Source: CAKZNE01 sp040222435
GTDB taxonomy: Bacteria; Bacteroidota; Bacteroidia; Flavobacteriales; Schleiferiaceae
NCBI GenBank assembly: GCA_965212245.1
Contig: OZ243107.1
Location: forward strand, 2,728,001 to 2,792,000
Length of the DNA stretch: 64,000 nucleotides
Direction of reading: 5' to 3'
The position numbers and the translations under genes were made by a program. This document shows, in pieces, positions 34,546 through 43,352 of this stretch. Positions within the stretch are counted from its first letter, which is position 1; each line of letters starts with the position of its first letter. Below the pieces are notes generated by a model. The model saw only the letters and a list, made by a program, of their open reading frames with translations. It did not search any database and was not told the origin of the DNA.

Positions 34546-36798
34546 ATGGAGACTATAGAGGTAAGAACACTGGAAATACAGAAGGAAGGTAATGTTAAAC
34601 AGGCTTTTCCCGTAACAGGTATGACCTGTGCTGCCTGTGCCTCCAGCGTAGAGTCTATCCTCACGCACACTGAAGGCGTAGCTAACGCCAGCGTAAATTT
34701 TGCCAGCAGTTCCGTGTTGGTTGAATATGATCAATCACTGACACCTGATAACTTGCGTAATGCATTGCAATCGGTTGGTTACGATCTCATCGTAGATGCC
34801 GAAGACCCGGCTGAAGCCCAGGAGCAATTGCAGCAACAGCATTTCCGGGAGGTTAAAAGACGAACCATCTGGTCAGCTATCTTCACCTTGCCGGTGTTTA
34901 TCATCGGTATGTTCTTTATGGATTGGGTACCGGGTAGGTGGGTCTCCCTGGTCTTCACCATTCCAGTGCTGTTTTGGTTTGGTCGCAGCTTTTTCATCAA
35001 CGCTTTTAAACAGGCTAAACACGGAAAGGCCAATATGGACACCCTGGTGGCCTTAAGTACGGGAATTGCTTTCATTTTCAGTTTATTCAACACCCTATTC
35101 CCAGAGTTCTGGCACAGCCGGGACATCCACCCTCATGTCTACTATGAGGCAGCTACCGTAATTATCACCTTTATTTCATTGGGTAAGCTGCTGGAAGAAA
35201 AAGCCAAATCCAATACCTCCTCCGCCATTAAAAAACTGATGGGATTACAACCCAAAACCTTAAGCGTGATTGTAGATGGAGAGGAAGTAGAAATGCCCAT
35301 TGCATCCGTGCAAAAAGGCTATACGATTATAGTACGTCCGGGAGAGAAAATTCCGGTAGATGGCGAAGTGGTTGAAGGAAACTCTTATGTAGACGAAAGT
35401 ATGATCACCGGAGAGCCGGTACCGGTGGAGAAAACAAAAGGCGAAAAAGTGTTTGCCGGAACGGTGAATCAAAAAGGCAGCTTCCGCTTCATTGCTGAAA
35501 AAGTAGCGGGGGAAACTTTGCTTGCGCAGATCATTAAAATGGTGCAGGAAGCCCAGGGCAGCAAGGCCCCGGTACAAAAACTAGTGGATAAAATAGCGGG
35601 AATATTTGTGCCGATAGTAATGGTCATCTCTATTATCACTTTTATTACCTGGATGGCTATAGGGGGAGACGATGCCTTTACTCACGCCCTGTTGACTTCA
35701 GTTGCCGTACTCGTCATTGCCTGCCCCTGTGCGCTTGGCTTGGCTACGCCCACTGCCATTATGGTAGGAGTTGGCAAAGGAGCTGAAAACAACATCCTGA
35801 TCAAAGATGCCGAAAGCCTGGAACTGGGCCATAAGGTAAATGCCGTGGTGCTTGACAAAACCGGAACGATTACAGAAGGGCACCCTATCGTAACGGATAT
35901 GATCTGGGCAAACAAAGTCCTGCCTGAAGAATGGAAACCGGTTTTACTGGCAATGGAAGCCCAGTCTGAACACCCTTTAGCAGAAGCAGTGGTGCACAAG
36001 CTCAAAGATGAAGGTGTAAAATCGGCTGCTATTAAACACTTCAACAGCCTGACGGGACGCGGAGTAGAAGCCACAGATGCAGCAGGCCATACCTGTTATA
36101 TAGGTAATCAAAAATTGCTAACTGAACACAGCATCTCCATTTCAGGTGATTTGCAGCAAAAAGCAGCAGCCCTCCGGGAAGAAGCTAAAACCGTAGTGTT
36201 TTTTTCAGATGAAGCCCAGGCTTTGGCCGTTATTGCCATAGCCGATAAGGTTAAGGAAACCTCTAAGCAGGCCATTGAAACGCTGCAAAACCGGGGCATC
36301 GAAGTATATATGCTTACCGGGGACAATGCGCAAACAGCCGCAGCAGTGGCCAGGCAGGTAGGACTACAGCACTACCAGGCGGAAGTACTGCCCTCTGATA
36401 AAGCTGATTTTATAAAAGAACTGCAAGCTAAAGGTAAAATAGTGGCTATGGTGGGTGACGGCATTAACGATTCTCATGCCCTGGCTCAGGCCGATGTGAG
36501 CATTGCAATGGGTAAAGGTTCGGACATTGCCATGGACGTGGCTAAAATGACCCTCATTACCTCCGACCTCCAAGCTATTCCCAAAGCACTTAAACTTTCC
36601 GGCAAAACGGTATTGGGCATACGCCAAAACCTCTTCTGGGCCTTTATTTACAACCTTATTGGCATCCCCATAGCCGCAGGGGTTTTGTATCCGGTAAACG
36701 GTTTTTTGCTAGACCCAATGATCGCGGGTATGGCGATGGCCTTTAGTTCCGTATCAGTAGTAGCCAATAGTCTGCGGCTGAAAGTCGCTACACTTTAA
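34546..36798 (+). CDS. copA: Copper-exporting P1B-type ATPase (CopA)
   Basis: A 750-aa inner-membrane pump that exports Cu+ (or Ag+) to the periplasm. One N-terminal HMA domain with GMTCAACASS, TGE actuator motif (TGEPVPV), ion site CPC in TM6 (ACPCALGLATPTA), phosphorylation motif DKTGTITEG, SEHPLAEAVV (HP motif) and GDGINDSHAL hinge. Complete. Followed 33 nt later by a CopZ-like chaperone. Confidence 0.95.
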   Translation: METIEVRTLEIQKEGNVKQAFPVTGMTCAACASSVESILTHTEGVANASVNFASSSVLVEYDQSLTPDNLRNALQSVGYDLIVDAEDPAEAQEQLQQQHFREVKRRTIWSAIFTLPVFIIGMFFMDWVPGRWVSLVFTIPVLFWFGRSFFINAFKQAKHGKANMDTLVALSTGIAFIFSLFNTLFPEFWHSRDIHPHVYYEAATVIITFISLGKLLEEKAKSNTSSAIKKLMGLQPKTLSVIVDGEEVEMPIASVQKGYTIIVRPGEKIPVDGEVVEGNSYVDESMITGEPVPVEKTKGEKVFAGTVNQKGSFRFIAEKVAGETLLAQIIKMVQEAQGSKAPVQKLVDKIAGIFVPIVMVISIITFITWMAIGGDDAFTHALLTSVAVLVIACPCALGLATPTAIMVGVGKGAENNILIKDAESLELGHKVNAVVLDKTGTITEGHPIVTDMIWANKVLPEEWKPVLLAMEAQSEHPLAEAVVHKLKDEGVKSAAIKHFNSLTGRGVEATDAAGHTCYIGNQKLLTEHSISISGDLQQKAAALREEAKTVVFFSDEAQALAVIAIADKVKETSKQAIETLQNRGIEVYMLTGDNAQTAAAVARQVGLQHYQAEVLPSDKADFIKELQAKGKIVAMVGDGINDSHALAQADVSIAMGKGSDIAMDVAKMTLITSDLQAIPKALKLSGKTVLGIRQNLFWAFIYNLIGIPIAAGVLYPVNGFLLDPMIAGMAMAFSSVSVVANSLRLKVATL

Positions 36799-36831
36799 AA
36801 TGAATGTATTAAACACTTAAAATCAGAAATC

Positions 36832-37041
36832 ATGAATACCTTAAAATTCAAAACCAATATCAACTGTACCGGCTGCCTTTCCAAAGTCACTCCTTTTTTG
36901 GATCAGGAAAATGGCATAGAAAAATGGGAGGTAGATTTGCAAAGCGATGCGCGTGTACTTACTGTAGAGACTTCTAATTTAGACAAGGAAGAACTGCAGC
37001 AAACCGTGCAAAAAGCCGGGTTTAATGCAGAAGCTATATAG
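36832..37041 (+). CDS. copZ: CopZ-like HMA metallochaperone
   Basis: A 69-aa single HMA domain. The metal site reads INCTGCLSKV (CxxC). It delivers Cu+ to CopA and shares its transcript. The gene ends just before a G-U-containing terminator at 37105. Confidence 0.85.
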   Translation: MNTLKFKTNINCTGCLSKVTPFLDQENGIEKWEVDLQSDARVLTVETSNLDKEELQQTVQKAGFNAEAI

Positions 37042-37104
37042 TTTTCCATTATTATGATCAAAAATCGGTGGTGGCCGATTGAAAAATGATTTGAATAGTC
37101 TGAC

Positions 37105-37136
37105 AAACCCATGCCGTGAAATTCCGGTATGGGTTT
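37105..37136 (+). terminator. Intrinsic terminator after copZ
   Basis: AAACCCATGCCG and CGGTATGGGTTT form a 12-bp stem (one G-U pair) with an 8-nt loop, followed by TTTT. It ends the copA-copZ transcript. Confidence 0.75.
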
Positions 37137-37199
37137 TATGATTTAATACCCGAATTATTGAGGGGCGCCTCTATTGTTTCATCATCTTCGCAAGATATA

Positions 37200-37238
37200 T
37201 TTAAGCATTTGCTTAAATAAGCAAATAAACTACTTTTG
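37200..37238 (+). promoter_or_regulatory. ArsR-type operator and leaderless promoter
   Basis: An inverted repeat TTTAAGC-ATTT-GCTTAAA (37200-37217) covers the -33 element TTTG (37208-37211). After exactly 19 nt the -7 element TACTTTTG (37231-37238) matches TAnnTTTG perfectly. The arsR ATG is 5 nt downstream. Repressor binding to the palindrome would block RNA polymerase; the mRNA should be leaderless. Confidence 0.7.
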
Positions 37239-37243
37239 TAAGT

Positions 37244-37618
37244 ATGGATCACAACTCTTGCGTAAGACAACAGGCAGACCCTGAACAAATAAACCGCTGT
37301 AAAGACAGGGTTTCAGAGCTTAATGATACATTCCACTATTTATCCAACGGACTGGCTTTGGCGGGTAACAATGTGAGATTAAAAATCCTATACCTGCTTT
37401 ACGAAGAAAAACGGCTTTGTGTCTGCGACCTGAGTGACATTCTTGGAATGAATATCTCAGCAGTATCTCAACATTTGCGGAAACTGAAAGACAGAAAACT
37501 CATTCAGACTGAACGGGAAGCACAAACCATTTTTTACTCTCTGACAAAAACTTACGAAGAATTGATGATCCCGTTTTTCAACATTCTTGATGAAAACCAA
37601 ATATTGGAAACGGTATGA
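37244..37618 (+). CDS. ArsR/SmtB-family metalloregulator
   Basis: A 124-aa winged-helix repressor. LCVCDLSDILGMNISAVSQH is the DNA-recognition helix with the CxC metal site of the ELCVCDL type, as in ArsR/CadC; Cys6 near the N-terminus could be a third ligand. HLRKLKDRKLIQ is the following helix. It represses at its own operator and releases on metal. The next gene overlaps (ATGA). Confidence 0.9.
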   Translation: MDHNSCVRQQADPEQINRCKDRVSELNDTFHYLSNGLALAGNNVRLKILYLLYEEKRLCVCDLSDILGMNISAVSQHLRKLKDRKLIQTEREAQTIFYSLTKTYEELMIPFFNILDENQILETV

Positions 37619-38223
37619 GATCAAATAAAAAACTAGCCGGAGCCGGGCTCGTGACAGCTATTGCAGCTTCATTGTGCTGCATAACCCCGGTCTTAGCCCT
37701 TATTGCGGGAACAAGCGGGATTGCTTCAACTTTCTCCTGGCTCGAGCCTTTCAGGCCGTATTTAATTGGCCTGACCGTTTTGGTTCTTGGCTTTGCCTGG
37801 TATCAGAAATTGAAACCCCAATCACAAGAAGAGATCGAATGTGCTTGCGAGGAGGATGGCAAGGCAGGAAAACCTTCTTTTTGGCAATCCAAAACATTCC
37901 TGGGAATCGTTACTGTTTTTGCAGCACTCATGCTTGCATTTCCTCTGTATGCAGATGTTTTCTATCCAAAGCATAATAAACAAATAATGGTTGTTGACAA
38001 GGCGGATATACAAACCATTGAGTTTACAATCAGCGGCATGACTTGCAACGGGTGTGCAGAACACGTAAAACATGAAGTGAACAAACTTAACGGAATAATT
38101 GCAGTCAATGCTTCCTACGAAAATGGAAATGCAATTGTCGAATTTGATCATACCAAGACCAATCAAACAGAAATTGAAAAGGCAATCAACTCAACTGGCT
38201 ATAAAGTAACGGATCAAAAGTAG
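37615..38223 (+). CDS. merTP: Mercuric transport protein MerTP (MerT-MerP fusion)
   Basis: A 202-aa fusion. Residues 1-115 are a MerT-like inner-membrane part with Cys-Cys in helix 1 (AASLCCITPV), three helices and CACEED. Residues 130-200 are a MerP-like HMA domain facing the periplasm (GMTCNGCAEHV). It brings Hg2+ in for reduction, but no mercuric reductase is seen nearby. ATG overlaps the arsR stop. Broader metals are possible. Confidence 0.8.
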   Translation: MRSNKKLAGAGLVTAIAASLCCITPVLALIAGTSGIASTFSWLEPFRPYLIGLTVLVLGFAWYQKLKPQSQEEIECACEEDGKAGKPSFWQSKTFLGIVTVFAALMLAFPLYADVFYPKHNKQIMVVDKADIQTIEFTISGMTCNGCAEHVKHEVNKLNGIIAVNASYENGNAIVEFDHTKTNQTEIEKAINSTGYKVTDQK

Positions 38224-38356
38224 AAGAGACTATTAACCTGTTTGCAATGGCAATGAACGCTGGCTTGAAAACCAGCCAACTGAAAAGCATGGTGTTCTCT
38301 TACCCAACCCTTGCTTCCGACATATCACATATAGTTTAAAAAAAGCTTACAGAAAA

Positions 38357-38563
38357 ATGGAGGTCATCTTAAAATCAAAAATCACTTGCCCAAACTGCGG
38401 GCATCAAAAAGTAGAGGAAATGCCAACTGACGCTTGTCAATTCTTCTATGAGTGCGAAAACTGTAAAACCGTTCTCAAACCAAAGCAAGGAGACTGCTGT
38501 GTATTTTGCAGCTATGGTTCGGAAAAATGTCCGCCCATTCAGCAAGGCAAAAGTTGTTGCTAA
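38357..38563 (+). CDS. GDCCVxC domain protein
   Basis: A 68-aa protein. ITCPNCGH at the start and GDCCVFCSYG near residue 45 give the hallmark cysteines of the GDCCVxC family, which is repeatedly found beside MerTP/ArsR. The C-terminus carries PPIQ...CC. It is cytosolic and likely buffers metal. Probably co-transcribed with merTP and with the CDF gene 7 nt later. Confidence 0.85.
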   Translation: MEVILKSKITCPNCGHQKVEEMPTDACQFFYECENCKTVLKPKQGDCCVFCSYGSEKCPPIQQGKSCC

Positions 38564-38570
38564 AAATGCT

Positions 38571-39362
38571 ATGAAAAAAAGCACTTTCATTATCGGTAAA
38601 ATGGACTGCCCTTCTGAAGAGCAAATGATCCGCATGAAGCTGGAACCTTATAGCGAGGTAAAGCAGCTTTCGTTTGATATTCCCAACCGTAAACTGGAGG
38701 TATATCATACTGAGGAAGTAGAAAAGATCCATCAAGCCATCAGTGACCTCAAACTCAACGACCGCCTGGAAAAAAGCGAAGAGGCGGAACTGCCCTTGGC
38801 CACTGATGATTCCAAACAGCGAAAAATACTCTGGTGGGTGCTGGTCATCAATTTCAGCTTCTTTGTAGTAGAGATGACCACCGGATGGCTATCCCGTTCC
38901 ATGGGCTTGATAGCCGATTCACTGGATATGCTCGCAGATTCCATCGTCTACGGCCTGAGTTTATTGGCTGTAGGTACAGCCATGTCTCGCAAGAAAAAAG
39001 TAGCCAAAATCAGTGGTTACTTCCAAATGGGGTTGGCACTATTGGGCTTTTCAGAAGTACTGCGCAGGTTTTTCAGCGAAAGCGAGACACCCCTGTTTCA
39101 ATGGATGATCATCATATCAATACTGGCTCTCATCGGCAACTTGGTTTCGCTCTGGCTGATCAACAAGGCCAAAAGCGATGAAGCCCATATGCAGGCCAGT
39201 GCCATATTTACTTCCAATGACATTATTGTGAATGGTGGAGTGATACTGGCCGGGGTGCTGGTTTACTGGCTGGATAGCAAATGGCCTGATCTGGCCATTG
39301 GGGGTATTGTGTTCGCCCTTGTGATGCGAGGGGCAATAAGAATATTGAAACTGGCTAATTAA
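38571..39362 (+). CDS. Cation-diffusion-facilitator transporter with HMA-like N-terminus
   Basis: The start at 38571 gives MKKSTFIIGKMDCPSEEQMI. A partial HMA-like N-terminal domain (about residues 1-60, CPSEEQ; no second Cys) is followed by a CDF transmembrane core: VEMTTGWLSRSMGLIADSLDMLAD, four to five helices, HMQASAIFTSNDIIVNG. The D/D zinc site in SLDMLAD is kept. About 263 aa, short for CDF because the cytosolic C-terminal domain is absent. Its last 228 bp are duplicated after mmpB. Substrate probably Zn/Cd/Hg-like. Confidence 0.8.
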   Translation: MKKSTFIIGKMDCPSEEQMIRMKLEPYSEVKQLSFDIPNRKLEVYHTEEVEKIHQAISDLKLNDRLEKSEEAELPLATDDSKQRKILWWVLVINFSFFVVEMTTGWLSRSMGLIADSLDMLADSIVYGLSLLAVGTAMSRKKKVAKISGYFQMGLALLGFSEVLRRFFSESETPLFQWMIIISILALIGNLVSLWLINKAKSDEAHMQASAIFTSNDIIVNGGVILAGVLVYWLDSKWPDLAIGGIVFALVMRGAIRILKLAN

Positions 39363-39395
39363 GGCTTGCTGAAAAGTCTTTTATTCAAAATTACA

Positions 39396-39476
39396 TCAGG
39401 CTATTTCCTTACTTCATAAAGTTTTTGTCAGGCTATTTCCTTATATTTGAATATAATTTGTCTGGCTATAGCCTTA
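39396..39476. promoter_or_regulatory. Three direct-repeat operators before mmpA
   Basis: TCAGGCTATTTCCTTA occurs at 39396-39411 and 39428-39443, and the variant TCTGGCTATAGCCTTA at 39461-39476, ending 4 nt before the mmpA ATG. Spacing is 32 and 33 bp (about three helical turns), suggesting cooperative binding on one face. MmpA, an HTH protein, is the obvious candidate ligand. Confidence 0.65.
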
Positions 39477-39480
39477 CGTT

Positions 39481-39939
39481 ATGAACAAAAAGAAGCTACA
39501 AATAGAACAACTTGAGTCGAGAATAAAATTATTTTCGCCTGTTCGGAAAATACCCAACCCGCCTACCGGATGGGTCAGAGCTATCCGGATGGCGTTAGGG
39601 ATGTCATTACAGCAATTGGCAAACAAAATGTCGATAACCAAGCAAAGCGTTCAGGAAATTGAGATCCGGGAAAAGGAAGGGGCCATCACGCTTAAATCAT
39701 TGAGAGAAGCGGCAAGGGCTTTAGATATGGAGCTTGTTTACGGCTTTGTTCCAAAAGATGGCTCTTTGGAAAAGTACATAGAAAAAAAAGCCCGTTCACT
39801 GGCAGAAGAAATAGTATCGCGGACTTCAAACACCATGAAACTTGAAGACCAGGAAAATACAAAGCAACGAATCAAAAAGGCCATTGATGAACGGACACAA
39901 CTCATTAAACAAGAACTTCCTAAAGCCCTATGGGATTAG
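39481..39939 (+). CDS. mmpA: Mobile mystery protein A (HTH antitoxin-like)
   Basis: A 152-aa protein of TIGR02612. The central part carries an XRE-like HTH (MSLQQLANKMSITKQSVQEIE) with the PPTGWVRAIRMALGM lead-in typical of the family. It overlaps mmpB by 10 nt. It probably binds three operator repeats upstream and represses the pair, acting as antitoxin to the Fic partner. Confidence 0.9.
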   Translation: MNKKKLQIEQLESRIKLFSPVRKIPNPPTGWVRAIRMALGMSLQQLANKMSITKQSVQEIEIREKEGAITLKSLREAARALDMELVYGFVPKDGSLEKYIEKKARSLAEEIVSRTSNTMKLEDQENTKQRIKKAIDERTQLIKQELPKALWD

Positions 39940-40526
39940 ACCTCGCATACATCGATGGGCAAACGCCATTGGATGAGGATGAAAAAGAAGGCCTGTTGAT
40001 CCCCACCATCGCTACGCGTGAGGAGTTAGATGAATTTGAACAACAAAATATTGAAGAAGCATTACAATGGGTGCTTGGCCGATCATTAAAACCCGAGACG
40101 ATATTGACTGAAAAATTCATTCGAAATTTGCACAAACGGATGTATGGGCACGTTTGGGCATGGGCCGGGCAATTCAGAAAAACCGACAAAAATCTGGGAA
40201 TTGATAAATGGCAGATATCTACGGCTTTAAGAACGCTATGTGATGATGCGCTTTTTTGGATACAGAATGAAACATACGCTCCGGAAGAAATAGCCGTGAG
40301 GTTCAAGCATCGAATTGTAAGCATTCATTGTTTTCCTAATGGAAATGGTCGCCATAGCCGGTTAATGGCCGACATTATTATGTATAAGGTTTTTAAAATG
40401 CCTCTGTTCAGTTGGGGAGCGGGTGATTTGGTACATCAAAGTCAGGCACGAAACAATTATTTAAAAGCGGTGAAAGCAGCGGACAATGATAATTTTGAAC
40501 TACTGCTGGATTTTGCAAGATCCTGA
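39930..40526 (+). CDS. mmpB: Mobile mystery protein B (Fic-domain AMPylase)
   Basis: A 198-aa protein of TIGR02613. Fic motif HCFPNGNGRHSR from His133 (Cys replaces Pro of HPFx; His, N, GNGR kept), preceded by the helix FKHRIVSI. It would transfer AMP to a target protein. An inhibitory helix motif is not evident in the Fic protein, so MmpA may serve as control. The cassette is bounded by direct repeats of the CDF 3' end. Confidence 0.9.
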   Translation: MGLDLAYIDGQTPLDEDEKEGLLIPTIATREELDEFEQQNIEEALQWVLGRSLKPETILTEKFIRNLHKRMYGHVWAWAGQFRKTDKNLGIDKWQISTALRTLCDDALFWIQNETYAPEEIAVRFKHRIVSIHCFPNGNGRHSRLMADIIMYKVFKMPLFSWGAGDLVHQSQARNNYLKAVKAADNDNFELLLDFARS

Positions 40527-40674
40527 TTGAAGAATATAATGAGCACTAATCCTGCCCCGTTTCTCCCGGATGTACTGTCAACGCTTAGATAATCTGGAAA
40601 TTTAGTATTTTACTCAACCGGGTAAATACCCTTATTCCGGTGGATGATCACGGTTTCCGTTTTAGATAGTAATT

Positions 40675-40902
40675 GGCAACCTCGTTTCGCTCTGGCCGAT
40701 CAACAAAGCCAAAAGCGATGAAGCCCACATACAGGCCAGTGCCATATTTACTTCAAACGACATTATTGTGAATGGTGGAGTGATTCTGGCCGGGGTGCTG
40801 GTTTACTGGCTGGATAGCAGATGGCCTGACCTGGTCATAGGTGGTATTGTGTTCGCCTTTGTGATGCGCGGGGCAATAAGAATCTTGAAACTGGCTAAGT
40901 AA
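40675..40902 (+). pseudogene. Duplicated 3' end of the CDF transporter gene
   Basis: 228 bp aligned without gaps to 39135-39362, with about 19 differences (about 92% identity), mostly synonymous. It reads in frame (SLWPINKAKSDEAHIQ to ILKLAK) and ends at the same stop. It has no start codon and no upstream part. It and the intact copy bracket mmpA-mmpB. Confidence 0.9.
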
Positions 40903-40915
40903 AGATAATCTGATC

Positions 40916-41818
40916 TTAAGTTTCGAGCCTCTTTATCAGCCCATCCAACTGCTTCTGATGCTTATCAGGATTACGCGCTTTCAACCGCTGTAAATTCTGC
41001 AACTTCCATTGAACTGAAGGAAATGGTTCAAAATCATAAACAGTCCAGTCAGGGTGAAGGCTTTGAAAGGATATTAGAAATTCCTTGTCCTTTGAAGTCA
41101 GGCTCTGATGGATTTGTTCTAACAGGGTTTCTCTGGCTTGTTCAAAATCTGTGTATTCAAAAGGCTCATTGGTCATTCCTTCAAATTGATTGGTCAATGT
41201 GGCTTTTTGATCAAGGAAATTAGGATAGAGCAACTCTTCAATTGGGCGGTTGCTACTCAAAATCGCCAGAAGCAATCCTTCTTTATACACATCCGTGAAT
41301 TCAGTATTTTCTAAAAAGTACTTCACATCAAAGAGATCCCGTGGATGCTGACGGTCCAGAGCAGCGCATATTTTCCCGCCATAAAGCTGACCTTCTCCAA
41401 CTATCGGTACTTCGCAAAACACCTCAAACTCCTCTTTGGCTTTGTCACACAAAGGAAGTTTCTGTGGTTCATATAATGCTCCTCTGTTGGTTTGATTGAC
41501 TTCCAGTTTGACTTGTACACCCTGATGAGCGATTAGAAGCTTGGAAGTCTCTGGCAGAAGCGAAATCCTTGTATTAGGTAAAATAGAGCGTAGTATGGTC
41601 TGTATTCTTTCTAAAGTATCGGAGATATGTTGTAATGAAGTTTCCCGGTCTTCAATCGGGAGGTAGGTCAAATCTATGTCTACCGACAAGCGCGGCATAT
41701 TTCGGACAAACAGATTAATGGCTGTACCACCATGCAGGGCAAAACAGGGCTCTTTTGCAACTTCAGGAAGTACATTGAGCAATAAGGCTACTTGTCTTCG
41801 GTACGCTTCAACGGCCAT
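40916..41818 (-). CDS. abiEii: AbiEii/AbiGii nucleotidyltransferase toxin
   Basis: A 300-aa toxin. HGGTAINLF (His29-Gly30-Gly31) and SVDIDLTYLP (Asp47, Asp49) are the nucleotidyltransferase site; the C-terminal half is helical. These toxins transfer nucleotides (GTP in known cases) and cause growth arrest or phage abortive infection. It overlaps the antitoxin gene by 11 nt. The 3' end lies 13 bp from the CDF duplicate. Confidence 0.85.
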   Translation of the reverse strand: MAVEAYRRQVALLLNVLPEVAKEPCFALHGGTAINLFVRNMPRLSVDIDLTYLPIEDRETSLQHISDTLERIQTILRSILPNTRISLLPETSKLLIAHQGVQVKLEVNQTNRGALYEPQKLPLCDKAKEEFEVFCEVPIVGEGQLYGGKICAALDRQHPRDLFDVKYFLENTEFTDVYKEGLLLAILSSNRPIEELLYPNFLDQKATLTNQFEGMTNEPFEYTDFEQARETLLEQIHQSLTSKDKEFLISFQSLHPDWTVYDFEPFPSVQWKLQNLQRLKARNPDKHQKQLDGLIKRLET

Positions 41819-42581
41819 AATCTTCGAGTTCTTTGGGCACGGTTATTTTATACTTAGAGACATAGGTACCATTTTTTGCCAGGCTTCTTTTGCCGCTACC
41901 CAGGTCTATTCTGTCCGTGTTCAAATAAGCAAACCAGGCATGTTTGGCTTTTTCAGCCAGGTACAGAAATAAGCGTTTTACTTTTATGGAAGTACATGAC
42001 TCGAGCAACGCCTGTACCTTGGTCGGTTGTAAATTATTCAGGCTCTCCATCAATTCGTAGCATTCTACTAAAGGCTGATTTTCAGGAACCAGGTACAAAC
42101 ATTCCAACATGGCCCTGGCAGCACCGGAAATATTAAGCTGAAAAGTTTTGTAATCCATTTCGGTTAAGCCGATATCAGGAGGAAGAAAAGACGAGCTGAA
42201 ATAGTTTATTTCTACCGCCCAGGGATAGACACTAAACCAGGTGGGCAGGCGTTCAGCTTTACTTCCGAAGAGGATCACCTTTCTTTGAGAAAGTTCCAGG
42301 TATTGTGCCTTTCCCAGAAAAGAAAGGGCAGATTTTGCCCCTATATGTATACTCAAACCCTTTTGCTGTTGCAAGGCATAAAGCCCTCCGGTATACTCTA
42401 TTTTTTCACCGGCACGTTTCATCGCCCCTGTACCGACAGACTCCAGCCAATGGCTTTTGCGGTACCGCTTTTGCAAATCCGGACTGTATCCCTGCTCAGA
42501 CATCCAGGAAGCCAATAATACGACTCCGGAAGGCTGAGATTGCAATAATTGGTTTATTTTAGATTCATTTTGGGTACTCAC
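41808..42581 (-). CDS. abiEi: AbiEi-family antitoxin
   Basis: The frame is open from 42638, but GTG 42581 gives a protein beginning with (fM)STQNESKINQLLQ and leaves room for a leader after the palindrome. The N-terminal winged helix (LLASWMSEQGYS, RKSHWLESVGTGAMKR) is the DNA-binding domain; the rest (TGGLYALQQQKGLSIHIG) is the usual AbiEi C-terminal domain. It is transcribed before the toxin, which overlaps by 11 nt, and should autoregulate via the operator at 42640. Confidence 0.85.
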   Translation of the reverse strand: MSTQNESKINQLLQSQPSGVVLLASWMSEQGYSPDLQKRYRKSHWLESVGTGAMKRAGEKIEYTGGLYALQQQKGLSIHIGAKSALSFLGKAQYLELSQRKVILFGSKAERLPTWFSVYPWAVEINYFSSSFLPPDIGLTEMDYKTFQLNISGAARAMLECLYLVPENQPLVECYELMESLNNLQPTKVQALLESCTSIKVKRLFLYLAEKAKHAWFAYLNTDRIDLGSGKRSLAKNGTYVSKYKITVPKELEDYGR

Positions 42582-42639
42582 AGTGCGAATATCGTTTAAT
42601 AAATAAACCCTTACAAAGAATAGGTTTAAAAAACTCACA

Positions 42640-42664
42640 ATTCAGGTACTCAAAGTACCTGAAT
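42640..42664. promoter_or_regulatory. Perfect 11-bp palindrome, probable AbiEi operator
   Basis: ATTCAGGTACT-CAA-AGTACCTGAAT: perfect arms around a 3-nt spacer (25 bp in all), about 60 nt upstream of the antitoxin start. Known AbiEi proteins bind 23-bp inverted repeats in their own promoter. A weaker, degenerate relative (GGGTACT-CAC-AGTGCGA) lies at 42572-42588, overlapping the start codon. Confidence 0.7.
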
Positions 42665-42854
42665 GATGATAAAAATAAACAATCTAATGATTGCTTCAAG
42701 AACAAATCCTTAAGAGCAATCACTCATTCTATACAGGTTACCAGGCAAGATTCTAACCCCTCCCCAAGCCACCAAAGAGAAAAAGCAAAATTTTATAACA
42801 ACCCGACAAAATTCTGTAAAACCCGCTTCCCTGAAATTCTCTAAATTCGCGTTA

Positions 42855-43274
42855 GTGAAAAAAATACTTTCCATAACACTAGCCTGTATCCTGTTGCTCA
42901 GCAACACTGGCTTTACAATGGCCACCCACTATTGTGGCGGGGAGGCCGTGGAGAGTAAACTGATGCTGGTAAAGCACGCCCTGGATTGTGGGATGTCCGG
43001 CATGAAAGAGGCCTGCGAAGCAGAAATGCTACACGGCCAGCAACTTAGTCCTGAACCCTGTTGCCAAAACGAGTTCCAGACTTTTCAGGTAGACGATACC
43101 TTTAAAATCCCCGCAATAGAAGCTGCACCCGACTGGGTGTTTGTAGCAGCTTTCGTGCAGAGCTTTATCCTGCCCGCACTTTATACCCCCAATACTTTAC
43201 CTCAATACGCGGATTATACCCCTCCGCTGCCGGAACAGGACATACAGGTTCTTTTCCAATCCTTCCTGATTTGA
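42855..43274 (+). CDS. HYC_CC_PP family metal-associated protein
   Basis: A 139-aa exported protein (signal ending GFTMA). The name-giving motifs are all visible: HYC at residues 26-28, CC near 69 and PP near 125. The middle carries Cys residues (DCGMSGMKEAC). This family in Bacteroidota sits directly upstream of CusA-type pumps, as here, and is probably a periplasmic copper-binding or sensor protein. GTG start at 42855. Confidence 0.8.
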   Translation: MKKILSITLACILLLSNTGFTMATHYCGGEAVESKLMLVKHALDCGMSGMKEACEAEMLHGQQLSPEPCCQNEFQTFQVDDTFKIPAIEAAPDWVFVAAFVQSFILPALYTPNTLPQYADYTPPLPEQDIQVLFQSFLI

Positions 43275-43352
43275 TGTGCTGATTTTTGAGTATTCGATGT
43301 GCTGATTTCATCATTTGCACATCAGGCTATCATTCAATCAAATCATCCAATC

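Noticed and set aside
34395..34670. Minus-strand open frame over the copA 5' end
   Set aside because: Antisense to the HMA domain of copA; no start context, codon pattern follows copA wobble positions.
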